Part shown: positions 33,270 through 43,569 of the stretch, in pieces
Position numbering within the stretch: position 1 is the first letter of the stretch
How the letters are laid out: every line of letters begins with the position of its first letter
Assembly (NCBI GenBank): GCA_026182355.1
Contig: JAPFBL010001928.1
Coordinates: 5,341,001 to 5,405,000, forward strand
Length of the DNA stretch: 64,000 nt
Direction of reading: 5' to 3'
DNA from: Hermatobates lingyangjiaoensis
Lineage: Eukaryota; Arthropoda; Insecta; Hemiptera; Hermatobatidae
Translations under genes and position numbers: made by a program
The notes under the pieces: model-generated
The model's input: only the letters and a program-made list of their open reading frames with translations
Database searches by the model: none
What the model was told of the DNA's origin: nothing

Positions 33270-34910
33270 AAATGAAACTAGGACTCATTAAATTAATCTT
33301 ATAAAGTCGTAGTTAGTACGTAAAATATAATTGTTGTGTTATTTATTTATTGATAATCACTGACTAAAATCCATTCACACAAGAGCATGGTATACAATAC
33401 AAATAATACTATGAACAAATAAAATAGGAGAAACTACAATAGCACAATAAAAATAGTAATAATAGTACGCATATAGTAAAACAATATAGTAAAATAATTG
33501 AATCACTGTTAGAAGGATTTTTTAATAAAATATAGATTAGGCAAAATAAAATAATATTTTAGAACTAAATAAATTTAAATGTAACAATACAGCATAAGAG
33601 AAAAAAATATGAGAGTAACATTGTTTAAGATCCGAAATTACTAAGGGAAGTTTGGAAAATAGGTACAACTAATTCACAACTAACTGTTTTCAATGATACT
33701 AAAACACGCTTTGTGAATATTGTTATAGATGAAACTATTTTGATTCAGTTGATAAGTTCCCTGAGCCTTGAGAACTATTACAACGTGATTTTTTGTATGA
33801 TATATACTGTGGTATTAAAATAGAATATAAATTATATTAAATATTCTATTTTCGTGGTGAGCTGTAATGGTGACCAAATATACTATTTCTAATACTATAT
33901 TACTATACGTAAAAGTGAAAATTCTAAAGAAATATCAATCCAACTCGTAATATAGAAAAGAAAATTAATATAATGTTTCCACTGACCGTAACTATGATCA
34001 ATATCTTCCGTATTCTTGCATTGCCGTTCAATCAACGCAAAAACTAATTGAAAACAGATGTATTAAACAAAATTTTACTATCAGAACACATTTGAATTCA
34101 TTTAAAACTATTACAAATAAAAGTGACGCTATTTGAAATGAGAAAAGATCTTGGAAAAATGAGAGCTATGATTGGTTGAAATAATCATACGATATAAAAG
34201 ACATGCGCAATACGTAACGTTGGCGGGAAATGAAGGGACTAACTATATTCTGGCCGGATAGTAATTATTTACACACTAAACGCAGACCTTTGAACCTGAA
34301 TTGAATTCCATTCAACGTTTTAAAAATCATTTCTAATCTATTTTATACTTTGATAAGAATAACTTGGCTTTACTAGCTTTATTGAATATATAAACTCCTT
34401 ATTATAAAATTTACTTTTTTTTATTATAAGTGATCATAATGTCAAATATAAATAAGTTACTACAGGTATTGAATTTCATATTATTATAACAACTAAAAGT
34501 AACTTTAATTACTGGCATTATTTAATTTATAAACTCTGTATTATGAGGTTTCATTTCAATTTTTTATAAATAGTCACAATAGTGTAAAAATAAATACGTT
34601 AATAGAAACAGTGAATTTGATATTATATTATCAAATAGCATAACAAATAACACCAACCTTCTCTTACTGCATATGTAGATCCTATACATCCTTAAGATCT
34701 ACCTCTTGAATTTCATAATATTAAATACAATTTCTCGAAGGGCGATTATGCTTCATTATTATCCAATTTACCAGAATTTAGTTGAGCTACTATAATTTCA
34801 TACTCGAGTGTAAATTAATGCACTTATTATTTCTTTATTATTTCACTGTGTAGCTAATTAAAACAAATAATACTTCAACTTATCCAAAATGGTTCTCCAT
34901 GGAAATAATA
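33270..34910. other. AT-rich stretch, nothing recognised
   Basis: No coding stretch, RNA gene or repeat with supportable ends was found. Confidence 0.4.
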
Positions 34911-35029
34911 GATAAAATCTGGAGTGACCTACACTCAACATTACTATAATTAAATTTAATATCAAACTTCTTGGGTATATAATATATAATGTCTCATTTA
35001 AGCATAATATAAACATCTAGATTAAAATA

Positions 35030-36880
35030 TAGATTTTAATATATTTGATTTTATTTTTCAATCTATATTTTGATTTTATATCAAAAGTGATTAATTTTTT
35101 GTTTATTTTACAAAATGAAATAACCTCTATGAAATACGAAATAATAAACAAACAAAAAAATGGGATGAAATATAAATAGATTGACCTATATGTTGGTTAG
35201 ATACATTGCCCTATGAAAATTATTTTGCCAGATGACTCGAAGTGAACAGAAATATCACGAGAATTGATCTTATTCTGATGCCAACGAATGGAATCCAGTC
35301 TGATATACTCACAAGTGGTAAACGATGAAGTGAAAATATTTTTTTTGAGTTCCTGGAAACAAGGAATACCTGACCATGAGTCAGTAAACAATTTTACTGG
35401 AAATGTTTGGAACCATACAAATATCCTGCAGTTTGATGCATTTTCAAATTACACTCCTCAACTTTCACAAAACTAAAACCTGCAATTAGATGTAGAAGGG
35501 AACAGTTAATAGGAGATAAAAACAAAGTGCTACAGTTTTGTTGACAAAGATCTTTCCAACTGAGCCTAGATGTATAAAGAATACATTATCTTCAAAGGGA
35601 GATTTTAAAGATATATGTAGAACATCTAATAGAAATTAGAATACTTAACTAGTCTGAATAGGAGCTGTTTCTGACATCATAAGAGGATGTAATCTCTCTG
35701 ACTAAAACTTTTAATGGCATTATATCTGAATGGCAACCACTCGGTTTAAGGAGGATCAAGATTTTTATTAAATCATGCGAAAAACTACAGAAGTGACTTT
35801 CATTTTTGAAAGTAATTAAAGAACCTAAAATGTGAAGTTGAATTTAGTTACAACAATTAAATGCACATTATGATAGGTACGGAAGTGGAGTAAACAATTT
35901 CGATATGATTTAGGCTCTCAGTTAAATAATTTTAAGAACATGTCAGATTGATCAATGATTAAAGTTTCTTTTACTGATTAAATTATTATAGCCACATGTA
36001 AAAAAATGATACATAATTGATCAATACATTAAACAATACACAAAATCAGTCGGTTGTCAAAGAGTTTGATATTATGTTGAGTGTAAGCCATTCCAGATTT
36101 TTTTTTTTGTATTTCATATGGAATTTTATATATTTATATATATAATTTAAGCGCTACAATAAAAATTGACGCAAAAGGACATTGCAAGAAGGTAGAATGA
36201 TGATAATGGATTGTTGATGGAAGAATTCCTGTTGGAGAGAGGAGATAGGGCGTAGACAGGGCCATATATCAGGAGAAACATTTATCTGGACTGATAGGAT
36301 GGCGAGCTCGTCTGGCTCTAAATGCCAACTACACACACCCTATTCCATTTTCATTAAACATCAGTTTCTAGCGTAAAATCTTGATTTCAGGATTGAACAG
36401 TTTACACTCCAAAGACCCTAGGATTTTCTTGAAATCTTTCGATTTCATTTGATTCTTAATTTCTTTCAGGTTTAGTTTCACTAGACATACATCATATCCA
36501 ATTCTCGCAATCAATTCAGTGAAGATATTTATTATCTAGTGCTTTTATTATTTGATGGTATTAAAAATAGTACTAATTGAATGTGTTGAAGTTCTTATTT
36601 TGACATATTAAAACCTCGATGATATTATATTTTCGTCGGTTCTTGATGGTATTTTTTTAAGTAAGATATCAGTCGCTTAGTGTAAGAGCTTTTCTACTGT
36701 GTGCGCTATGTTAATTTGTTATTTCATTGACAAATGAATTAGCAGATTTTTTTCGTATACTCATAGAATTTGAATGGTTTAGTTGTTGTTTACGTTCAAG
36801 AAGAATATTTATCAAAGAATTTTTCTAAAGACGGAAAACGTCTAAACAAGTAAAACAACATTGACATCAGCGTACATGAG
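35030..36880. other. AT-rich stretch, no gene recognised
   Basis: A short family repeat is present at about 36045-36105. Open frames at 35197-35476 on both strands overlap each other and show no domain. A GC-richer patch lies at 36170-36345. Confidence 0.35.
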
Positions 36881-36882
36881 GG

Positions 36883-36908
36883 TTAATATATATATATATA
36901 TATATATA
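36883..36908. repeat. (TA)n tract, target of the LTR element
   Basis: The tract runs up to the first base of the 5' LTR. The base pairs TATA (or TATATA) recur right after the 3' LTR (42065-42070), consistent with a 4- or 6-bp target duplication. The repeat nature prevents telling which. Confidence 0.75.
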
Positions 36909-37098
36909 AGTAATGCCGGCCCGCGAGAGACGCCGGCCCGCGAGAGACTAGAGGGTTGAAGTCCGTATCAACATTGCCTCTCCTATAAACAGAAGGAGCT
37001 GACTAATAAACTCGATTCTTGTCTTCAATCACGTGCGAGCTAGTTTATTTAAATTCCTTTTTTTTAAAAACCTATTCATTACCCGGACACGCGTAACT
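36909..37098 (+). repeat. 5' LTR
   Basis: 190 bp, beginning AGTAAT and ending GTAACT. It is identical by eye to 41875-42064, including an 8-T run. It starts with two exact 17-bp tandem units (36915-36931 and 36932-36948), each with the palindrome GCCGGC, which are GC-rich in an otherwise AT-rich window. Confidence 0.95.
36984..37010 (+). promoter_or_regulatory. LTR TATA box and polyadenylation signal
   Basis: TATAAA at 36984-36989 and AATAAA at 37005-37010 lie 15 bp apart in the LTR; equivalents in the 3' LTR are 41950-41955 and 41971-41976. Transcription would start about 25-30 bp past the TATA box, close to or just after AATAAA, so the R region must be short. Assignment rests on motif and position only. 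Confidence 0.5.
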
Positions 37099-37117
37099 GG
37101 TGCCGAAACCCGGGATC
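37098..37117 (+). other. Primer-binding site, tRNA-Phe
   Basis: The 20 bases starting TGGTGCCGAAACCC are the exact complement of the 3' end (with CCA) of eukaryotic tRNA-Phe(GAA), whose acceptor strand ends ...TTTCGGCACCA. The first T is shared with the last base of the 5' LTR. Gypsy/17.6-type elements are known for tRNA-Ser and other primers, so Phe is unusual for this lineage as far as I know. Confidence 0.8.
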
Positions 37118-37167
37118 ATTCGCCAACTGTTTAATAGTGTAGTGTTGTGTCCAGTGTAGAAACCAAC

Positions 37168-37803
37168 ATGACGAGTAAACAGACAACAGGAGCCGATGTT
37201 AGGCTCGCAGTGAAAATAGAACAAGCGAGAGTAGCAAAAGCAGGGTACCTGATGAACCTATTAGATTCGATAAAGAGGTTCGAGGGTGATGCTCGAGAGT
37301 TGGACTTGTTCATAGAGAGAATGGACTCCATCAACGAGCAGTTAGTCACAACTCAACTAGACCCAGCTACAGACAAGAACATCAAGACCTACTTCCTCGC
37401 CAGGGTCAGCCTTACGGTGATGCTGGAGTTAGGACTTACGTTTTGTGCGGAGTGGAGTGCGGTGCGAGCAGCCCTTAAGGACAGATATGCTGGAGCCGCA
37501 AAGCCTGTAGCTAGAAGTGCGCTAAAAATTTTTGAAATGCGGAAGGAGAATGGTGAGACCTGCGCTGAGTTCGGGCGCAGATTGGGGGATGCGACAAGGA
37601 AATTAACTATGAAGATAAATGAAAAGTGCACAGACAGTCAAGAAGCGAAATGGAGAACGACGATATATGAAGAGATAGCCAGTGAAATTCTCCTCAAGGC
37701 AGCTCCAGAACGAGTGAGAATGGCCCTCCGTATCATGAAGCCCACTAGTCTCGAGGAGACAATTAATGCCATCCGGGAGGAAAGAAATGGACCGAGAAGA
37801 TAA
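37168..37803 (+). CDS. gag: Gag, capsid part (frame broken downstream)
   Basis: Structural protein of the retrotransposon that would form the cytoplasmic particle. The 211-codon frame starts at the ATG at 37168 (an upstream in-frame GTG at 37147 is not needed). The start lies 50 bp after the primer-binding site. The alpha-helical protein contains a pattern typical of gypsy Gag: 'F-x-G-D-x2-E-L-D-x-F-I' near residue 30-42 and an 'R-x-A-L-K-D-R-Y' stretch near residue 100. It ends in a premature TAA; the basic C-terminal part and zinc knuckle continue in other frames (next entry). The shift from frame 1 to frame 2 occurs within about 37766-37803 and fits one extra base in an A/G run. Confidence 0.8.
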   Translation: MTSKQTTGADVRLAVKIEQARVAKAGYLMNLLDSIKRFEGDARELDLFIERMDSINEQLVTTQLDPATDKNIKTYFLARVSLTVMLELGLTFCAEWSAVRAALKDRYAGAAKPVARSALKIFEMRKENGETCAEFGRRLGDATRKLTMKINEKCTDSQEAKWRTTIYEEIASEILLKAAPERVRMALRIMKPTSLEETINAIREERNGPRR

Positions 37804-38306
37804 CGGTGTTATATACAGAGAGAAGTCAGAAGGAGGATGGGCAGTTGTGACCAGGAGGAGAGTACCTCAGGATAGGCAATTCAGAGCAAGAGCCTATGAG
37901 GATCGAGGACAAGGGAGGTATTCACAGGAGAGGAAGCCACGGGGACGTTTTGAAGAGAGAAGATCTCAAGCCAGGAGGAACAGCTATGAGGCAGTGGGAG
38001 GCTACACGCGAAGAGAGAAGCCAGTAAGAAGAGGATGTTGGGGAGTGTGGTGAACTCGGTCACTTCGCGCGAGAGTGTCCGTATTTATATCGCAAGGAGA
38101 GACCACGAACGACACAGTATAGACCAACACCAAGAGATGAGCCCATGGAAGTTAACACAACCCGGCGGGAGAAGATGTGGGGCAGGAGAAGACAAAAAGG
38201 GGAAGGCTCTTCAGAGGACGGGAGCTCATCAGAGTCAACAGGGTCGGAGCAAGAGACATCGATAGAACGACACGAGCGCTGGTACGAGCGAGGGAAGTGG
38301 CCTTAA
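37791..38306 (+). pseudogene. gag: Gag C-terminal part, frameshifted
   Basis: After the capsid frame ends, coding continues in frame 2 (to TGA at 38051-38053) as an Arg-rich linker, and then in frame 3 to TAA at 38304-38306. A retroviral-type zinc knuckle (CX2CX4HX4C) lies at 38036-38078, but its first Cys codon is one base out of frame with the remaining Cys/His/Cys codons because of an extra G in a G run. The frame 3 tail is Arg/Ser/Glu-rich. The knuckle would bind element RNA. The two shifts look like single-base indels in homopolymer runs, real or from sequencing. Confidence 0.7.
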
Positions 38307-38363
38307 CTGGAAGAGACTCGTGGTGGGAGGATCGCTATTCGAGAGAAGAGGAAGAAGGATTGA

Positions 38364-40973
38364 AGGTTAGGCGAGAGGTATATAGGCGAGCAACAGAGGA
38401 ATAGCATAAGAGGTAAGCTCCCTATATTTTTTTTTCCCAAATGGAAGACTAAGTGTTTGGTAGATACAGGGTCAGATAGCACAATTATGGACAATGAAGT
38501 GGCAAAAAGGATGGACAATTATTTAGGGCTGACACCGTGCAACTGCACCTTGGTCACCATGGCAGGAAGGAAGAGCCTGGTAGGCAAATTACAGGTAGAG
38601 ATGGGAGAATTAATAGGAGAGACCTTGGAGATGAAAGTGCATGTGACCCACTTAGAGACCCAGAAATATGGAGTTATTCTAGGGTGCGACTTTTTGGAGA
38701 GAATCAATGCAAAACCTGAGTGTAAAAGAGGGAAGTGGGACATTAAACTAGGAAAAAGGAAATACTTCGTGGAAGGGAGAGTTAAACCAGGGAAGAGAAT
38801 AACGGTAAACTGTGGAAAAGTGATACCAGGAGAACATCAGGTGAGTGAATTAATGAAAGAATTTGAAAAAGTATTCTATAGTGAAGGACAGAGGTTATCA
38901 GCTACAGGTAGGGTCAAACACCAAATAGAACTCCCTGAAGGTACAGTTGTTTACGTGAAACCTAGAAGGTACCCACACCAATTGAAAAAGATAATGCAGG
39001 AGCAAATAAAGGAAATGCTGGACCAGGGCATAATACAGAGGTCTAAGTCGCAATTTTCGAGCCCTATTTGGCTGGTCCCGAAAAAGGTCGAGGAGGGTAA
39101 ACCCCCTAAATACCGGTTGGTAGTAGATTTTAGAGAGTTAAATAAGTACACTAAGCTTGAAAGATACCCTCTGCCAAGGATAGAAGACATACTCGGCCAT
39201 ATGGCAGGAGCAACTGTATTCAGTACCTTCGACCTCAAGGCCGGGTATCACCAGATTAGGATGCACCCGAGAGATGTCGAGAAGACGGCCTTTACGTTCG
39301 ATAGAGGCCACTTCGAATTTTTGAGGATGCCCTTTGGCCTAAAGAATGCGCCTTCCACGTTCCAACGCCTCATGGATGAACTGCTTGAAGGACTGGGAGA
39401 AGACTTTACGCAAATCTACATGGATGACATCATAGTGTTCAGTAAGTCAATAGAAGAGCATAAGGAACATGTTACAAGGGTGCTGAAAAGAATAAGGGAC
39501 TTTGGCTTAAAGGTAGCGATGGATAAAACCCGCTTATATCAAAAAGAGGTTAGATTTATGGGGCACCTTATCTCAGGTGAAGGAGTAAGACCCGACCCTA
39601 AGAAGGTTGAAGCAATAGATCGATTACCCTATCCAAAGGGACCCAAAGACATCAGGGCTTTTCTAGGTATGATAGGTTTCTATAGAAGGTACGTAAAGGA
39701 CTTTGCAGCAATCACGAACCCGTTGACGGACAGTTTAAAGAAAGGAAAGAAGTTTATACAAACAGAAGATCTAAGAGAAGCAGTGGAGCAGTGTAAGAAG
39801 GAGTTGCGGGGCCCGCTGTTGCTCCAATTTCCTGACCTAAACAAACCATTCATTGTAATGACAGATGCCAGTCAAGAAGCTATCGGGGGAGTCTTGATGC
39901 AGGAAACTATCCAGGGAGAGCGACCAATAGCCTACGCCAGCAGAAAATTATCACCAGCAGAAAAAAGGTATAGCACAATAGAAAGGGAAATGTTAGGCAT
40001 AGTGTGGACTGTAGAACATTTCCGACCCTACCTTTGTGCGGCTGAGTTCACTATTAGAACAGATCATAGGCCCCTAATGTGGATCGGGAATTTAAAGGAG
40101 ACGTCAGCCCGGATAGCAAAGTGGAAAGAAAGGATAGCTGCATACAACTTCAGGGTCCAGCACGTAAAGGGCGTTGATAATCAAGTAGCCGACTGTTTGT
40201 CCAGAAACGTCAACGTCATTACGAGAAGTAGTACGAGAGAGCCAAGTACCTCCAGGGACGTGCGAGAGTTCTTCGCCAACTGGACACCAGACGCAGATGA
40301 AGACCAAGAACAACGAAATGGACCGGAAGCTGAGATTAGTCAGGATATAATAAACAACAAGAGAAATCAAATAATTATAAAAGACGACACAGAAGAAATA
40401 ATAAACACCCAACTGCACAAATATGGCCACTTAAAAATAAATATTATTACAGGAGGAACGAAAGCGAACAACGAACAATTAAGTACAGTCATAAACCAAC
40501 TAACAGTGCCAGGAAAGGTATACCATTTCTTTATAGAATCACAAGAACTTGAAAATAGACTACTCCGACTAATTCAGGAAAGAGAGCTGAGACAAGGAGC
40601 TCATTTCATAATCTGTAAGAACCAGGTAGAAACGGTAGAAGACGAAGAGCAGCAGAAAGAGGTCATCCTAAATTATCACAGGGGAAAAACCAACCATCGT
40701 GGTGTCACAGAGACCCTTAAACATCTACAGAGGTCGCATTACTGGCTCCAAATGGGCAAGAGGATAGCCCAAGTGATAAAGGACTGTGAAATATGCAAAA
40801 GGAGGAAGTATGAAAGAGTACCACTTGTACCTCCATTATTACAAAGTCAGACGCCCGAGGGACCCTTTGAGGAGCTAGAAATTGATATATTTACATACGA
40901 CGGAAACAAATATTTAACAACAATAGATAGACTAACGAAGTTAGCCTCAGCATGGCCACTAACAAGTAAATAA
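38364..40973 (+). CDS. pol: Pol: protease, reverse transcriptase, RNase H, integrase N-part
   Basis: Open for 869 codons with no good ATG before the protease, so expression presumably relies on Gag-Pol fusion; which mechanism is unclear because TAA (38304) and TGA (38361) lie upstream in the same frame. Domains: aspartic protease with (L)VDTGS at about 38457-38474; reverse transcriptase with the WLVPKK/VVDFRELN region and YMDD catalytic motif at 39417-39428; connection and RNase H with MTDAS (39858-39872), IERE and TDHRPL, ending 'VKGVDNQVADCLSR'; integrase zinc domain H-x5-H (40677, 40695) and C-x2-C (40785, 40794); first catalytic Asp of the integrase core at 40884-40886. The frame stops at TAA 40971-40973 within the core. 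Confidence 0.9.
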   Translation, partial: RLGERYIGEQQRNSIRGKLPIFFFPKWKTKCLVDTGSDSTIMDNEVAKRMDNYLGLTPCNCTLVTMAGRKSLVGKLQVEMGELIGETLEMKVHVTHLETQKYGVILGCDFLERINAKPECKRGKWDIKLGKRKYFVEGRVKPGKRITVNCGKVIPGEHQVSELMKEFEKVFYSEGQRLSATGRVKHQIELPEGTVVYVKPRRYPHQLKKIMQEQIKEMLDQGIIQRSKSQFSSPIWLVPKKVEEGKPPKYRLVVDFRELNKYTKLERYPLPRIEDILGHMAGATVFSTFDLKAGYHQIRMHPRDVEKTAFTFDRGHFEFLRMPFGLKNAPSTFQRLMDELLEGLGEDFTQIYMDDIIVFSKSIEEHKEHVTRVLKRIRDFGLKVAMDKTRLYQKEVRFMGHLISGEGVRPDPKKVEAIDRLPYPKGPKDIRAFLGMIGFYRRYVKDFAAITNPLTDSLKKGKKFIQTEDLREAVEQCKKELRGPLLLQFPDLNKPFIVMTDASQEAIGGVLMQETIQGERPIAYASRKLSPAEKRYSTIEREMLGIVWTVEHFRPYLCAAEFTIRTDHRPLMWIGNLKETSARIAKWKERIAAYNFRVQHVKGVDNQVADCLSRNVNVITRSSTREPSTSRDVREFFANWTPDADEDQEQRNGPEAEISQDIINNKRNQIIIKDDTEEIINTQLHKYGHLKINIITGGTKANNEQLSTVINQLTVPGKVYHFFIESQELENRLLRLIQERELRQGAHFIICKNQVETVEDEEQQKEVILNYHRGKTNHRGVTETLKHLQRSHYWLQMGKRIAQVIKDCEICKRRKYERVPLVPPLLQSQTPEGPFEELEIDIFTYDGNKYLTTIDRLTKLASAWPLTSK

Positions 40974-41617
40974 GTGAAAGTACAGAAGAGGCATTGCTGT
41001 CGTATTTGGCCACGTTTGACTGCCCGAGAACGATCTATATGGACAGAGGGCGAGAGTTCAACAACGTTAAAATAAAAACCCTGTTAAAAGAATTCAATAT
41101 AAACCCCCATTGGTGTACACCGGGTCATCCAAGGTCCCACGGAGCAATAGAGAGACTACATAACACTCTAACGGAACACTTGCAGTTATTGGCTGATGCA
41201 AAAAACATAAAGGGTCATGTGGCAATGGCCAGAGCGGTCCTAGCATACAACAGTAGTATTCACTCGACCACAGAGGCAACACCATTTGAATTGCGGAAAA
41301 AGGAAGCGGATCCACAAAGGTTACATAATAGAGTCAAAGCAGCAAAAGAAAGATGGACCAAGCAATATAATCAAAGGAAAGCAGAAGAAACAGTAGGGTT
41401 GATACAAGAAGGGGACTTCGTATATAAACTGAATAGGCAGAAGCGAAGGAAATCGGACCCGAGATACGTAGGGCCATACGAAGTACTCGCAACGTTACCA
41501 CGGTACAGAGCACAGATATGGAGGATAGGAACGGACAACCTGAAACAAGAAATAGTTCATTTTCAGGAACTGCGACGGGTGAGAAGGAAAATCCCACCAA
41601 TGGTGCGAACGATATAG
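40970..41617 (+). pseudogene. pol: Integrase C-terminal part, -1 frame
   Basis: Directly continues the integrase in the frame one base back; the break lies at the 'aagtaaataag' region (about 40965-40975). It contains the second catalytic Asp (IYMDRGREF, 41042-41044) and the Glu (HGAIERLHN, 41150-41152), spaced by exactly 35 residues, completing the D,D35E triad together with the Asp in the upstream frame. A GPY/F-type module (DPRYVGPYEVL) follows near 41458-41490. It ends at TAG 41615-41617. Since the break splits the catalytic core, this copy should not make active integrase unless the indel is a sequencing error. Confidence 0.85.
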
Positions 41618-41874
41618 TGTAGTTATGTGTGTTTACCTTTGTTAATTTTGTTATTTTTGTTTTGTACAAATAATCATAGAAGTTCATCTTTTGTTATTTC
41701 TGTAATTTCTATAAACAATGTTAATTCAGTTACTTGTGTGGACGTCATTTTATTTTTGAATGTTAAAACATTATATTCATTTCTTATGTTTAGAGTCAAG
41801 TTTTGTTTTGTTATTTTATGATATAACTCAGACACTTGTACGGAGAGCATTGTTGATAAGGACTGGGAGGGGGC
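41618..41874 (+). other. 3' untranslated region with polypurine tract
   Basis: T-rich noncoding DNA follows integrase. The purine run GGGAGGGGG at 41865-41873, one base before the 3' LTR, is the expected plus-strand primer. A 64-codon hydrophobic frame (41627-41821) overlaps the T-rich DNA and is not considered an envelope gene. Confidence 0.75.
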
Positions 41875-42064
41875 AGTAATGCCGGCCCGCGAGAGACGCC
41901 GGCCCGCGAGAGACTAGAGGGTTGAAGTCCGTATCAACATTGCCTCTCCTATAAACAGAAGGAGCTGACTAATAAACTCGATTCTTGTCTTCAATCACGT
42001 GCGAGCTAGTTTATTTAAATTCCTTTTTTTTAAAAACCTATTCATTACCCGGACACGCGTAACT
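41875..42064 (+). repeat. 3' LTR
   Basis: Identical by eye to the 5' LTR over 190 bp. It is followed by tatata, the presumed target duplication. Confidence 0.95.
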
Positions 42065-42151
42065 TATATATTCAAGATGATTACACAGACAGTGTATTGA
42101 ACAGAAAGTACATACAAATACTTGCTTGAGTATGAGGAAGAGATGTCAATG

Positions 42152-42153
<2 letters not shown>

Positions 42154-42185
<32 letters not shown>
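42154..42185. repeat. (TG)n microsatellite
   Basis: About 16 TG dinucleotides. Confidence 0.9.
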
Positions 42186-42188
<3 letters not shown>

Positions 42189-42189
42189 T

Positions 42190-43470
42190 ATTATGGGTTA
42201 CAATAAAAAATAAAAATATACGTAAAATTTAATTAAGTGAAGTTCCTCTGACAATTTATGACGAAAGGACTGTAATCTCTCTCTTGCACATAAAAAAAAA
42301 GGGATAGTTTCAAAGAACTACAAGCAATTTTAACAATGAGATAAAGCGTAATGACTGTGAAAAAATGTTTTCTACGGGAAATACGGTTTCGTCAACACTC
42401 ACTCTGTCTAACATTAGATGGGATTAATCTTACTATTTTTAGAGCATCCAGTACTAATGATCGTGGTCATCTTCACAAGAATAAAGAACAAAATATGCTT
42501 AAGTAGCAAGATGGCAAATAAATAAAAATCATTCATTTTATATATTAAAATTAATGAAACACATGTCTTCTAAATGAGAAGTGATTTTACAAATTATAAT
42601 AATATTTATCTAGATTTTTTACATTAGACAAATGCTTATTGTTTATAATTGTTAGTTTAATATGTATTACTTCGTAAAAGTAGGTTTTTTGGTTAAAACC
42701 TACTGTCAGTGAGGTGTCTTTGTAAATACTAGACTTACGTGTTTAGAGTGTGCATTCCCAACACATATCCATGTAGAACCTCAAAGTTAATTATTAATTT
42801 TGATTTTGTTTTTCATTTTTTATTCAAAACAATTAAATTTGTAATCTTTTCTATACTGAAATTTCACATCTCTTGATTTGGGTTTAATCGTTGATTGTTA
42901 TATGATTAAAATTTCCAGATTAGAAATATTTAAAAAAAAAAAAAAAACTGGAACTTTAGTATTGAAAGTTTGATTTGTACATTGAAAACTGTAAATCTGA
43001 AAAATGGAATGAGCTCACTTCATAAAAGTTTCAACTACCACACACTACCTACTGTAATTGAAAAAGAGTGGCCAAGAGGAAGAACTGGTATTTACTGCCT
43101 TTGATAAAAGGGTTACAAAACCTAGTGAACTTTATGGGAAATTGGAAAGCACTTAACTCTGAGTTATTATTTCAATGAGTTTTTCTCGCTTTGTCTACTT
43201 CAATTTCTGGAATCATTTATATGATTATAGATGTACTTACAATGGAAGATGATAATGAAGTTCAACTTATGGAAAAGCTTTTATAAAATATAGCACTGTT
43301 TAGTTTGATCAATAAAGCATTTACTAATATCTGTGTGATCGTTTAAAAAAAATCTATTCTAATAATGGATTTTAATTTGGTTTTAAATTTCATCGTTTCA
43401 ACGGTTTGATAGTGAAACTACTCAAGTTAAGTGAAATCCAGTTTTTTTTTATTATGGAGGAATGTTTATC
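42190..43470. other. AT-rich stretch, nothing recognised
   Basis: No coding stretch, RNA gene or bounded repeat was found. Confidence 0.4.
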
Positions 43471-43476
43471 TTTTTT

Positions 43477-43565
43477 TACTTTACTATGAGTAAAGTATAG
43501 TGATCATGAAAAAAATCGATCTCGATATTTTGACGGAATTACTTTGTTCAGACCTGACGGAATTA
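43477..43565 (+). repeat. TTACTTATAGTAAAGT family, end fragment
   Basis: Only the terminal 85 bp: actttactatgagtaaagt, then the 'gatcatgaaaaaaatcgatctcg' region shared with 58399 and with the minus strand of 31934. The rest of the element is absent; purine-rich sequence (43600-43740) follows. Confidence 0.6.
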
Positions 43566-43569
43566 TTTA

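Larger units (their letters stand above)
36909..42064 (+). mobile_element. Ty3/gypsy-type LTR retrotransposon
   Basis: A 5156-bp element: 190-bp LTR, primer-binding site, Gag, Pol in the order protease, reverse transcriptase, RNase H, integrase, polypurine tract, 190-bp LTR. This order defines the Ty3/gypsy (Metaviridae) group. Termini AGT...ACT and insertion at TATA are features known for the gypsy/17.6/297 lineage of insects. No envelope gene is present: only 258 bp of T-rich DNA separate the integrase stop from the 3' LTR. LTRs are identical by eye, implying recent insertion, yet gag and integrase frames are broken. Confidence 0.95.

Noticed and set aside
37147..37167. Earlier start for Gag at GTG 37147
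   Set aside because: Non-ATG start in a eukaryotic element; the ATG at 37168 is suitable and keeps all recognisable Gag sequence.
41627..41821. Hydrophobic 64-codon frame after integrase as an envelope gene
   Set aside because: It is T-rich low-complexity DNA, has no signal/cleavage/transmembrane layout, and only 257 bp separate integrase from the LTR.
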